Assembly: GCA_040218445.1 (NCBI GenBank)
Contig: JAVJRK010000016.1
Location: 133,682 to 197,681, forward strand
Reading direction: 5' to 3'
DNA length: 64,000 bases
DNA from: UBA1479 sp040218445
Lineage (GTDB): Bacteria; Pseudomonadota; Alphaproteobacteria; Rhodospirillales; Casp-alpha2
Shown: piece after piece, positions 49,684 through 58,053 of the stretch
Layout: every line of letters starts with the position of its first letter
How positions within the stretch are numbered: position 1 is the first letter of the stretch
Notes under the pieces: model-generated
Databases searched by the model: none
What the model was told of the DNA's origin: nothing
Seen by the model: the letters and a program-made list of their open reading frames with translations, nothing else
Translations under genes and position numbers: made by a program

Positions 49684-51108
49684 TTGGCCAAGCGCCCCGC
49701 GAGCCAGTACGTCTGTCAGGAATGCGGTGCCGTCCATCACCGATGGTCGGGCAAATGTGACGGCTGCGATGCCTGGAACACGTTGGTCGAGGAAACCCAG
49801 GGCGACGCCACGCCCAAGGGTTTGGGGACAGGCCGCAAGGGCCGCAAGATCGAATTCGTCGGCCTGAAGGGCGACAGCCCCCAGCCGCCCCGCTGGCAGG
49901 CGGACATGATCGAATTCGACCGCGTCACCGGCGGCGGGCTGGTTCAAGGCTCTGCCGTTCTGGTCGGCGGCGATCCCGGCATCGGCAAATCGACCTTGCT
50001 GATGCAGGTCGCGGCGAAACTCGCGGGTAATCACAAAACGGCCTATATCTCGGGCGAGGAAGCGGTCGAGCAATTGCGCCTTCGGGCCGCGCGCCTGGGC
50101 CTTTCCGAAGCCCCCGTAATGCTGACGGCGGCCACCAACGTGCGCGACATCGTCGCGACCCTGGACGCCCCCGGCGCACCGGATTTGGTCATCATCGACA
50201 GTATCCAGACCATGTTCGTGGATACCCTGGAATCGGCCCCCGGCACGGTGGCGCAGGTACGGACCTCGGCCCAGGAATTGATCCGCCTGGCCAAACGGCG
50301 AGGCTTCGCCCTGATTCTGGTTGGTCATGTCACCAAGGAAGGCACCATTGCCGGGCCGCGCGTGCTGGAACACATGGTCGACACGGTGCTGTATTTCGAA
50401 GGCGAACGCGGCCATCAGTTCCGCATCCTGCGCGCCGTCAAGAACCGCTTCGGGCCGGCCGATGAAATCGGCGTATTCGAAATGACCGACGGCGGCCTGA
50501 AGGAAATCACCAATCCTTCCGCCCTGTTTCTGGGTGACCGGGACGACGGTGACGGACGCGAGGCCGGATCGGCTGTGTTCGCCGGGATTGAAGGTTCCCG
50601 CCCGGTTCTGGTTGAAATCCAGGCCCTGGTCGCCCCCTCATCCCTGGGAACGCCACGGCGTGCGGTGGTCGGCTGGGATTCCGGGCGCCTGTCCATGATT
50701 TTGGCCGTTCTGGAAGCCCGCTGCGGCCTTGCACTGGGATCATGCGACGTGTACCTAAACGTGGCGGGCGGGCTTAGAATCGGCGAGCCGGCGGCGGATT
50801 TGGCTGTTGCCGCGGCACTGGTTTCATCGCAAACGGGTGTCGCCCTGCCGCCGGAAACGGTGGTGTTCGGTGAAATCGGTCTGTCCGGCGAAATCCGTCC
50901 CGTCAGCCGCACGGATGTGCGCCTGAAAGAAGCGGGTAAATTGGGGTTTACCGGCGCCTTCGTCCCGAAGGTCCGGGGCAAAGGAAAAGCGGGCGCAGCG
51001 GCCCGAAATTCCGAGCTGACGGTAAAGGCGCTGGAACGGTTGGACGATCTTGTGAACCTCCTGGAATCCGGCGCGGCGGCCCCGATCCCCGCCCGATCCG
51101 CATCGTAA
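49684..51108 (+). CDS. radA: DNA repair protein RadA
   Basis: The 474-residue protein has an N-terminal zinc finger (CQECGAVHHRWSGKCDGCDA), Walker A GGDPGIGKSTLLMQV and the RadA-specific KNRFG in VKNRFGPADEIGVFEM. A C-terminal Lon-like domain follows. It helps branch migration and recombination repair. The start is TTG at 49684, with GAGG 5 bases upstream. It diverges from the helical protein gene across 193 bases that show no gene. It restores conserved backbone order after the islet. Confidence 0.95.
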   Translation: MAKRPASQYVCQECGAVHHRWSGKCDGCDAWNTLVEETQGDATPKGLGTGRKGRKIEFVGLKGDSPQPPRWQADMIEFDRVTGGGLVQGSAVLVGGDPGIGKSTLLMQVAAKLAGNHKTAYISGEEAVEQLRLRAARLGLSEAPVMLTAATNVRDIVATLDAPGAPDLVIIDSIQTMFVDTLESAPGTVAQVRTSAQELIRLAKRRGFALILVGHVTKEGTIAGPRVLEHMVDTVLYFEGERGHQFRILRAVKNRFGPADEIGVFEMTDGGLKEITNPSALFLGDRDDGDGREAGSAVFAGIEGSRPVLVEIQALVAPSSLGTPRRAVVGWDSGRLSMILAVLEARCGLALGSCDVYLNVAGGLRIGEPAADLAVAAALVSSQTGVALPPETVVFGEIGLSGEIRPVSRTDVRLKEAGKLGFTGAFVPKVRGKGKAGAAARNSELTVKALERLDDLVNLLESGAAAPIPARSAS

Positions 51109-51133
51109 CGGACGAACGGAGGCAAGGCGGATC

Positions 51134-51838
51134 ATGGAAACCCTGAAAGACCTGCCGGTCAACGTTGTGGATTTGGCCGTCCTGGCGGTGCTGCTGATTT
51201 CCGCCGTGTTCGCCTATGCCCGGGGCTTCATGCATGAAGTCCTGTCCATCGGCGGATGGGTCGGCGCGATCTTCGCCACCATCTACGGCTTTCCCCACGT
51301 GCAGCCTTATGCCCGGGATCTGATCCCGATCGAATTGGCTGCGGATCTAGCAGCCGGGGTCGCGATCTTCGTCTTTACCCTGTTCAGCCTGTCATTCGTG
51401 ATCCGTGCCATCGCTAAACATATCCAACAAAGCTCGCTCAACGTCCTCGACCGATCTTTGGGGTTTCTGTTCGGGCTCGTACGTGGCGCAGTGATCGTTT
51501 GTCTGGTCTATCTCTTGGTTGAAACAATGATGACTGCCGAAGAGCAGCCTAAATGGATCAGCGAAGCGAAATCCATGCCCTTGATCTTGAAAGGAACGGA
51601 CGGTCTTCGCGGGTTAATACCAGATGACATGGAACGCTGGATCAAATCTCTCGGACCCGATGACGTTACTGATAAAATCAAGAGCAATTTGCCGAGCATT
51701 CCCAAATCCGAAGGCGAAGCCATCAAACGCATGTTCACGCCTCCACCGGAAAGCCAAAAAGCCCAACCGGAGGATGCATACGGCTCCAAGGAACGCGCAA
51801 CGATGGATCGCGCCATCGAAAACGCCACAGGCCGCTGA
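51134..51838 (+). CDS. cvpA: CvpA-family membrane protein
   Basis: The 234-residue protein has four hydrophobic segments in the first 160 residues. LPVNVVDLAVLAVLLISAVF leads, and FAYARGFMHEVLSIGGWVGA and RSLGFLFGLVRGAVIVCLVY carry the family glycines. A hydrophilic tail of 70 residues is rich in Pro and charged residues (MFTPPPESQKAQPED). CvpA is tied to colicin V production and envelope homeostasis, with no defined activity. It lies between radA and purF, its usual neighbour. Confidence 0.92.
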   Translation: METLKDLPVNVVDLAVLAVLLISAVFAYARGFMHEVLSIGGWVGAIFATIYGFPHVQPYARDLIPIELAADLAAGVAIFVFTLFSLSFVIRAIAKHIQQSSLNVLDRSLGFLFGLVRGAVIVCLVYLLVETMMTAEEQPKWISEAKSMPLILKGTDGLRGLIPDDMERWIKSLGPDDVTDKIKSNLPSIPKSEGEAIKRMFTPPPESQKAQPEDAYGSKERATMDRAIENATGR

Positions 51839-51904
51839 AAATTATCCGCAGATGCGGGGAAAAATAACGGTGAAAAACGATCCGATCCGGGGTACATACC
51901 GCAC

Positions 51905-53407
51905 ATGAATTCTCCCCTGCTCCTCCCTGCGTCGCCCTATACGCCCTTGGCCCATGCCAAGGCCGCCCCCTGGGACGACGACAAGCTGCGCGAGGAATGC
52001 GGCGTCTTCGGCATTTACGGCCACGAGGACGCGGCGGCCCATACGGCGCTCGGCCTGCATGCCCTGCAGCACCGGGGTCAGGAATCGGCCGGCATCGTCG
52101 CCTACGACCAGGAACAGTTCCACAGCCACCGCGCCCTTGGCCTGGTCGGCGACAACTATAACGACCCCGATATCATCAAGCGCCTGAAAGGCAGCGTTGC
52201 GATGGGGCACGTGCGCTATTCGACCTCGGGCGGCACGGTCATCCGCAACATTCAGCCTCTGTTCGCCGAATTCATCTTCGGTGGCCTGGCCGTGGCCCAT
52301 AACGGCAACCTGACCAATGCCTACCAGCTTCGCCAGGCTCTGGTCGAACGGGGCAATATCTTTCAGTCGACCAGCGATACGGAAGTCATCATTCATCTGA
52401 TGGCGGTCAGCACGGCGGGTCATGTGGTCGACCGCCTGATCGAGGCCCTGCGCCAGATCGAAGGTGCCTATTCCCTGGTCGCCATGACGCAGAAAAAGCT
52501 GATCGGCGTGCGCGACCCCATGGGTGTACGGCCATTGGTTCTGGGACGGCTGGGCGACGCCCATATCCTGGCGTCGGAAACCTGCGCCCTGGACATCATC
52601 GGCGCCGATTTCATCCGCGACGTTGAACCCGGCGAGATCATCGTCATCGATGCCGACGGCGTGACCAGCTATCACCCGTTCGGGCAAAGCCGGGCCCGCC
52701 GGTTCTGCATTTTCGAGCATATCTATTTCGCACGCCCTGATTCCATCATCGAAGGGCAGAACGTTTACGAAGTCCGCAAACGCATCGGTGCCGAGTTGGC
52801 CCATGAATCACCGGTCGAAGCCGATGTCGTCGTCCCCGTGCCCGATTCCGGCGTGCCTTCGGCTATCGGCTTTGCCCGTGAAACCGGCATTCCTTTCGAA
52901 TTGGGGATCATCCGCAACCATTATGTGGGCCGGACCTTCATCGAACCCACGGATAATATCCGCCACCTGGGTGTGCGTCTGAAGCACAACGGCAATGTGG
53001 CGGAACTGGAAGGCAAGCGCGTCGTTCTGGTGGACGACAGCATCGTGCGCGGCACCACATCGGTGAAAATCGTCGAAATGGTGCGCGACGCTGGTGCCAG
53101 CGAAGTCCATATGCGGATTTCCAGCCCGCCGACGACCCATTCCTGTTTTTACGGGATCGACACACCCGAACGCTCGCAACTGCTGGCCGCTCAGCACGAT
53201 ATCCAAGGCATGGCCGATATCATCGGCGTCGACAGCCTGGCCTTCATTTCCTGGGACGGTCTTTACCGTGCCGTCGGTGAAACCGGTCGCGACATGGAAA
53301 TCCCCCGCTATTGCGATGCCTGCTTCACCGGTGAATATCCCATTCCCCTGACCGATCGTGATTCGGACCGGGGTCCGCGCCAATTGTCCCTGCTGGAAGA
53401 GGGCTGA
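51905..53407 (+). CDS. purF: amidophosphoribosyltransferase PurF
   Basis: The 500-residue protein shows EECGVFGIYGHEDAA, with Cys32 as the glutaminase nucleophile after removal of a 31-residue propeptide, longer than the 10-11 residues seen in well-studied forms. HRGQESAGIVAYD follows. The PRPP-binding loop is VVLVDDSIVRGTTSVKIVEM. It makes phosphoribosylamine, the first step of purine synthesis. A 66-base leader separates it from cvpA. Confidence 0.96.
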   Translation: MNSPLLLPASPYTPLAHAKAAPWDDDKLREECGVFGIYGHEDAAAHTALGLHALQHRGQESAGIVAYDQEQFHSHRALGLVGDNYNDPDIIKRLKGSVAMGHVRYSTSGGTVIRNIQPLFAEFIFGGLAVAHNGNLTNAYQLRQALVERGNIFQSTSDTEVIIHLMAVSTAGHVVDRLIEALRQIEGAYSLVAMTQKKLIGVRDPMGVRPLVLGRLGDAHILASETCALDIIGADFIRDVEPGEIIVIDADGVTSYHPFGQSRARRFCIFEHIYFARPDSIIEGQNVYEVRKRIGAELAHESPVEADVVVPVPDSGVPSAIGFARETGIPFELGIIRNHYVGRTFIEPTDNIRHLGVRLKHNGNVAELEGKRVVLVDDSIVRGTTSVKIVEMVRDAGASEVHMRISSPPTTHSCFYGIDTPERSQLLAAQHDIQGMADIIGVDSLAFISWDGLYRAVGETGRDMEIPRYCDACFTGEYPIPLTDRDSDRGPRQLSLLEEG

Positions 53408-53411
53408 GCCC

Positions 53412-54143
53412 TTGGCCGATGGCAGACTGAAGGACCGGATCGCCGTCATTACCGGTGCGACACGCGGCATCGGCCGGGCCGTTGCACGGCGTTTCGCGGC
53501 CGAGGGCGCCAATCTGATCCTGACCGGGCGGACCACCGGCGCGCTTGAGGAAGTGGACGACGAGATTCGCGCGGCATCGGGACAGAATGCAACGTTGGTC
53601 CCCATGGACATCACCGATTTCGATGCCATCGATCGCCTGGGGGCCGCGATTTACGAGCGCCACGGCAAATTGGACATTCTGGTCGGCAACGCCGGCATGC
53701 TCGGCACGCTGAGCCCGCTGGGACACACCAAACCGGAAATCTGGGATGAGGTCATGGCCGTCAACTGCACGGCCAACTGGCGTCTGATCCGGTCTTTGGA
53801 CCCCTTGCTCCGCCAATCGGATGCCGGCCGCGTCGTGATGGTGACCTCCACCGTGGGCCACGAAGCCCGCGCCTATTGGTCGGCCTATGCCGTGTCCAAG
53901 GCCGCGATGGAAATGACGGCCAAGATTTATGCCGAGGAAACGGTGACGACCAATGTGAAGGTCAACATCCTGAACCCCGGTGCGACCCGCACCAACATGC
54001 GGGCCCGGGCCTTTCCCGGAGAAGACCCGGACAGCGTGAAAACACCGGAATCGATCACAGAGGATTTCGTACGCCTGTGTGAGCCCGCTTGTACCCTGCA
54101 CGGCGAAACGATCACCGCCAAGGAACACCAGCCGGAAAGCTGA
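53412..54143 (+). CDS. short-chain dehydrogenase downstream of purF
   Basis: The 243-residue classical SDR has AVITGATRGIGRAVARRFAA, GNAGM, and an active site in VTSTVGHEARAYWSAYAVSK with Ser, Tyr and Lys. The start TTG 53412 is chosen because AGAGGG lies 9 bases upstream inside the end of purF. ATG 53358 would overlap purF heavily. An SDR directly behind purF is a recurrent arrangement in alphaproteobacteria. Its substrate is not established. Confidence 0.85.
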   Translation: MADGRLKDRIAVITGATRGIGRAVARRFAAEGANLILTGRTTGALEEVDDEIRAASGQNATLVPMDITDFDAIDRLGAAIYERHGKLDILVGNAGMLGTLSPLGHTKPEIWDEVMAVNCTANWRLIRSLDPLLRQSDAGRVVMVTSTVGHEARAYWSAYAVSKAAMEMTAKIYAEETVTTNVKVNILNPGATRTNMRARAFPGEDPDSVKTPESITEDFVRLCEPACTLHGETITAKEHQPES

Positions 54144-54144
54144 T

Positions 54145-55338
54145 ATGGCCATTAATGCCATCGCCCTGACCTGGCCGCCCTCCGCCGTTCACGGATGGGG
54201 CGTGTTCGGGGCCAATCTGCTGCGCGAACTCCTGCGCCGCGGAGCCCCCAAACCCATCACCCTGTTTCCCATGCAGCCGGATTTGATCGACGCCGCCGAC
54301 CGGACTCTCTTTCAGCCGCTCATGGACGAGCAACGGATCATCGACCAACAGATTTCTTCCCAATCCAAGGGCCAGGTGACCTTGGGCAGTGTCCATGTCC
54401 TGCATTCCCTGGGCAACAACCTGGAGGAACCGCCCGAAGCCGCCCGTTTTCGGGGTGAGCCCAATGTCGGGTTTACCTTCTTCGAGAACATGGTCTTCGC
54501 CGACAACGCGGTCGCACGGAACGACCATTTTCAGATCGTCATGGCCGGGTCGACCTGGAACGCGGAAATCCTGCGCGACATGGGATTCCCCCGTGTCGGC
54601 TGCGTGTTCCAGGGCGTAGATTGGGACAAATTCGCCCCCGGCCCCAGCACCGGCCGGTTCGGCGACCGCTTCGTCGTGTTTTCCGGCGGCAAGCTGGAAC
54701 TTCGCAAAGGTCAGGACCTTGTCGTCGCCGCGTTCAAGCGCTTTCAGGAACGCCATCCGGATGCCCTGCTGGTCACGGTCTGGCTGAACCCCTGGCCCGC
54801 CATCATGCAGGACATGGCAGCCAGCCCGCATGTCAGCGGGCCACCCGCCGTCGATCAGCCTTTTCCCAACTGCATCAACGACTGGGTCCATGCCCAGGGT
54901 GTGCCCGAAGGCGCCCATATGGACCTGAGCCCCGTGTTCAACGCCGATATGCCGGCCTTGCTTCGGGAATGCGACATCGGCCTGTTCCCCAACCGATGCG
55001 AGGGCGGCACCAACCTTGTCGCCATGGAAACCCTTTCGGCCGGCGTTCCCTGCATTCTTTCCGCCAACAGCGGCCATATGGACCTGATCGGCGCTGGCGA
55101 CGGCAGCAGCCATTGTTACCCCCTGCTCCACCAATCCCCCGTTCCCTTCGGGCCGCAAGGCGCCGACCATTGGCGGGAATCGGATGTGGACGAAATCGTC
55201 GAAGCACTGGAAGCCGCCTATCAGAACCGCGACGACGCACGACGCCGCGGCGAAGCCGCCCGCCGCTTCATGCAGGACTGGTCCTGGCGTAATCAGATCG
55301 ACAAGCTGTTGGCGGAATTGGACCGTTTGACACCGTAA
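54145..55338 (+). CDS. GT-B-fold glycosyltransferase (GT4-like)
   Basis: The 397-residue protein has an N-terminal half that opens HGWGVFGANLLRELLRRG. The C-terminal nucleotide-sugar domain contains FSGGKLELRKGQDLVVAAFK and the motif NRCEGGTNLVAMETLSAGVP, where the two glutamates follow the E-x7-E spacing of GT4. The acceptor is unknown. The start is 1 base after the SDR stop, so it belongs to the purF transcript. It ends 18 bases before a convergent TPR gene. Confidence 0.85.
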   Translation: MAINAIALTWPPSAVHGWGVFGANLLRELLRRGAPKPITLFPMQPDLIDAADRTLFQPLMDEQRIIDQQISSQSKGQVTLGSVHVLHSLGNNLEEPPEAARFRGEPNVGFTFFENMVFADNAVARNDHFQIVMAGSTWNAEILRDMGFPRVGCVFQGVDWDKFAPGPSTGRFGDRFVVFSGGKLELRKGQDLVVAAFKRFQERHPDALLVTVWLNPWPAIMQDMAASPHVSGPPAVDQPFPNCINDWVHAQGVPEGAHMDLSPVFNADMPALLRECDIGLFPNRCEGGTNLVAMETLSAGVPCILSANSGHMDLIGAGDGSSHCYPLLHQSPVPFGPQGADHWRESDVDEIVEALEAAYQNRDDARRRGEAARRFMQDWSWRNQIDKLLAELDRLTP

Positions 55339-55356
55339 AGCGACGGTGCGGGAGGA

Positions 55357-56325
55357 TTACCGTACCGGGGGATCATCCAGGGTCTTGATGACCCGGGCTG
55401 CCCCTGCATGCGACGGATCCAGTTCCAGAACTTTCAAGGCATCCGCGCGCGCCATTTTTTTATCTTCTGCCCCCAAGGCGGCCAGCGCACGCGCGTAAAG
55501 TGCTGCGATATAGCCCGGACGCAGCGTGATGGCGCGGCTGTAATCCTCGACGGCACTGACATGATTGCCCAAGCCGCCATGCACCAGACCGCGATGGAAA
55601 TAATTCTCCGGATTGTTGGCACCCAGGCTGGCCGCCATGTTCATATCCGACAAGGCCGCCGGGTAATCTTCGATATAGGCCAGGGTCAATCCCCGTTCGA
55701 CATAATATTCCGACACCGTTCCCTTAAGCTCGATGGCCAGCGAGAAATCCTTCAAAGCACGTTTGTAGTCGCCTTGATTGCGGTAGTACCTGCCCCGCAG
55801 GATAAGCGCTTCACGATGGCGGGGCTGCAGGCGCAGGACTTCGTTCAAGTCTTGGAGTGCGGTATCGACACGGCCGTTTTGCGCCCGCGCCCTGGCCCGC
55901 TCCATGAAGCTGATCATTTCCTGGGGCCGAAGCCTGATGGCTTCCGCGAAGTCTTCTTCGGCGTCTTCTAGTTCGCCGATATCGCCGTATGCCGACCCCC
56001 GGTTGATATATGCACGGAAGTATTTAGGACGCAGCTTGAGGGCCTGAGAAAAGTCCTTGATGGCCTGATCAGGCTTTCCCATGCGGCGATATGTCGCACC
56101 GCGGTTGTTGTAAACGCGGGCAATGTCGCTTTCGTTCAGCGTGCCCGCATCGATTGCTTTTGTGAACAGGTCCGTTGCCTGTTGCAGGTTGCCGGCCTTG
56201 GCAGCGGCAACACCGGCTTCAAAGTCCTTGGCCGCCTGAGTCTCGGCCGCTGCCGCATCGGGGGACCAGAACACCGCCGCGACCAACAGGAAAACGGCAG
56301 GGATGCGCAGCCAAAGCCTAGTCAT
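55357..56325 (-). CDS. exported TPR-repeat protein
   Basis: The 322-residue precursor has a signal peptide (residues 1 to about 27, IPAVFLLVAAVFWSPDAAAA) and about seven tetratricopeptide repeats from 35 onward, for example ARVYNNRGATYRRMGKPDQA and YFRAYINRGSAYGDIGELED. The repeats pair helices for protein binding, most likely in the periplasm. ATG 56325 has GGAG upstream. It follows the chemoreceptor gene by 112 bases on the same strand. No enzymatic motif is seen. Confidence 0.85.
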   Translation of the reverse strand: MTRLWLRIPAVFLLVAAVFWSPDAAAAETQAAKDFEAGVAAAKAGNLQQATDLFTKAIDAGTLNESDIARVYNNRGATYRRMGKPDQAIKDFSQALKLRPKYFRAYINRGSAYGDIGELEDAEEDFAEAIRLRPQEMISFMERARARAQNGRVDTALQDLNEVLRLQPRHREALILRGRYYRNQGDYKRALKDFSLAIELKGTVSEYYVERGLTLAYIEDYPAALSDMNMAASLGANNPENYFHRGLVHGGLGNHVSAVEDYSRAITLRPGYIAALYARALAALGAEDKKMARADALKVLELDPSHAGAARVIKTLDDPPVR

Positions 56326-56437
56326 GGGTAGAAATCTCCGTTCGGCACGGCCGCCGAAACCGGCAGCAAAAACCCAAGGCAGCACTTACCAGAAGAACCG
56401 CCTTCGGCGCAATGCGCGACGGAGAAATGTGGAGCGA

Positions 56438-57895
56438 TCAGATCTTATACCCCAGGCGCAGGCCACCCCAATGACGGCCCCGCACGGTGATCGGTGCGGA
56501 CAAATCCTTCATCAGAACGTAGTTGCCGCCGCCCATGTCCCGCCGGTAGGTCTGCAGGAAGAACGGACGTGTGTTCTGCCCCGCCCGCAGCCCCGTGCGG
56601 TCGTTGAACATGCGCCGGTTGCGGCAATTCCCGTTGTTCCAGACGGGATCGTCGGTCGGCGGCTTGGAGAATTTAATATTATGCGTGGGAAGAAACCCGT
56701 TACGATCAACCGCCGCACAGAACACGACTTTCTCATCGAATTCCAGCATGGGTTCCTGCAAATCCGGCAGCAGGCGGTCGGTCAACGTCACGAAGGGCGT
56801 CATGCATTGTTCCGGATCGGTGCCGGGGATCGGCTCATAGGTTTCCGAAAACAAGGCGTCCTCGGTGATCTCACCCGCATTCAAGGCGGCTTCGAACCGC
56901 CGTGCGATTTCGTTGGCGCGCGCCTGTATTTCCCGGATGAACTTGGTATCCGATGTTTCCAAGCCGGTCTGATTGATCTGGCCGATCATGCCTTCGCCGC
57001 GTTCAAGCAGGGAACTGACCCGCTGTTCCGCCGTTTGCAGATTTTCCCCCGTCTGCTTGAAGCTTGAAACCAGGCGTTCCATTTCCTGAATGAATTCATT
57101 GCACTGGTCGCGCGACGACGACGAGGCACCGACGATTTCCTGAATTTGGCTTTCCATGGTGCCGATCGATTGCCCGATGCCGTCGACGGCATCGTTGATC
57201 TGCCCCACCCCCTGATTGACTTCCTCCGCCATGCCGATGGTTTCCTGGCTGGAATTCATCAGCCCGGAAACATTCGATGTCAGGTCAGCAACGGCTTCAT
57301 CGATCGCCCCCGTCGCCTTCCCCGTCTGATTGGCCAGGGCCTTGACTTCGCCGGCGACGACGGCGAACCCTTTGCCCGCTTCGCCGGCGCGGGCCGCCTC
57401 GATGGTGGCATTCAGGGCCAAAAGGTTGGTCTGTTTGGAAACGGCTTCGATATCCTGGGTGATCTGCGTGACGCTGGTAAGCGAGGTCTCCAACACCCCC
57501 AACGATTTTTCGATCGTGGTCACGGATTCGACCAGGGCCGCGATGCGTGAAACCGCATTCGTCACCCGTTCCCGCGAATCGCTCATGACCGAACCCGCTT
57601 CCTGGGCGGCACGGGAGGTGTCGCCACCGGCGGTATCGATCCGGTTGAATGCATCAATCAGTTCCTGCGCCTTTCCGCGCATCTGATCGACCATGTCTGT
57701 CTGCTGTTCGAAGTGGCGGGCGATGGCTTCGACGTCGCCTGCGACGTCGGCAAGTTCCAAGCTTAGATCCTCGACCCGCTTGAGAATTTCATCGGCAAAT
57801 TTATTGTAATCGATTGCAGGCGTCGGCTGACCTTGTTGGTTTTCTATTTTTCCCGTCTGGTCGACGACGTCGGACTCCCCCTGTGCCGTATCCAT
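56438..57895 (-). CDS. soluble methyl-accepting chemotaxis protein with C-terminal sensor-like domain
   Basis: The 485-residue chemoreceptor has no membrane helix and no signal peptide. The signalling hairpin, with its tip at TNLLALNATIEAARAGEAGK followed by GFAVVAGEVKALANQTGKAT, is N-terminal to the centre (about 155-200). It is followed by coiled coil, then a C-terminal domain of about 130 residues ending DLSAPITVRGRHWGGLRLGY. The domain has an FCAAVDRNGFLPTHN core and resembles Cache/PAS-type modules at the C-terminus of other alphaproteobacterial receptors. It signals to CheA/CheW, and its ligand is unknown. GGGAGGG precedes the ATG. Confidence 0.87.
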   Translation of the reverse strand: MDTAQGESDVVDQTGKIENQQGQPTPAIDYNKFADEILKRVEDLSLELADVAGDVEAIARHFEQQTDMVDQMRGKAQELIDAFNRIDTAGGDTSRAAQEAGSVMSDSRERVTNAVSRIAALVESVTTIEKSLGVLETSLTSVTQITQDIEAVSKQTNLLALNATIEAARAGEAGKGFAVVAGEVKALANQTGKATGAIDEAVADLTSNVSGLMNSSQETIGMAEEVNQGVGQINDAVDGIGQSIGTMESQIQEIVGASSSSRDQCNEFIQEMERLVSSFKQTGENLQTAEQRVSSLLERGEGMIGQINQTGLETSDTKFIREIQARANEIARRFEAALNAGEITEDALFSETYEPIPGTDPEQCMTPFVTLTDRLLPDLQEPMLEFDEKVVFCAAVDRNGFLPTHNIKFSKPPTDDPVWNNGNCRNRRMFNDRTGLRAGQNTRPFFLQTYRRDMGGGNYVLMKDLSAPITVRGRHWGGLRLGYKI

Positions 57896-57999
57896 ACTTC
57901 CCTCCCAGAAAAACCGCTGCGCCCCGTAAAATGAGCGATCAATTCCATAGAATAAGTAGTAAAAATGCCACGAACATAAACGGCGTCCAATAGTCGAGA

Positions 58000-58015
58000 T
58001 GTAATATATTTTACA
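58000..58015. promoter_or_regulatory. AT-rich palindrome upstream of the chemoreceptor gene
   Basis: TGTAA and TTACA frame a 6-base core at 58000-58015, in an AT-rich stretch about 105 bases upstream of the chemoreceptor start. It may bind a regulator or be chance. The gap 57896-58053 holds no supported gene. Confidence 0.25.
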
Positions 58016-58053
58016 ACAAAATCAGACGTTTTCACAAAATTCAGTCCCTTCCG

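Noticed and set aside
51839..51904. Purine riboswitch or attenuator before purF
   Set aside because: The 66-base leader has only a 4-bp CCGC/GCGG stem with no purine aptamer core or T tract.
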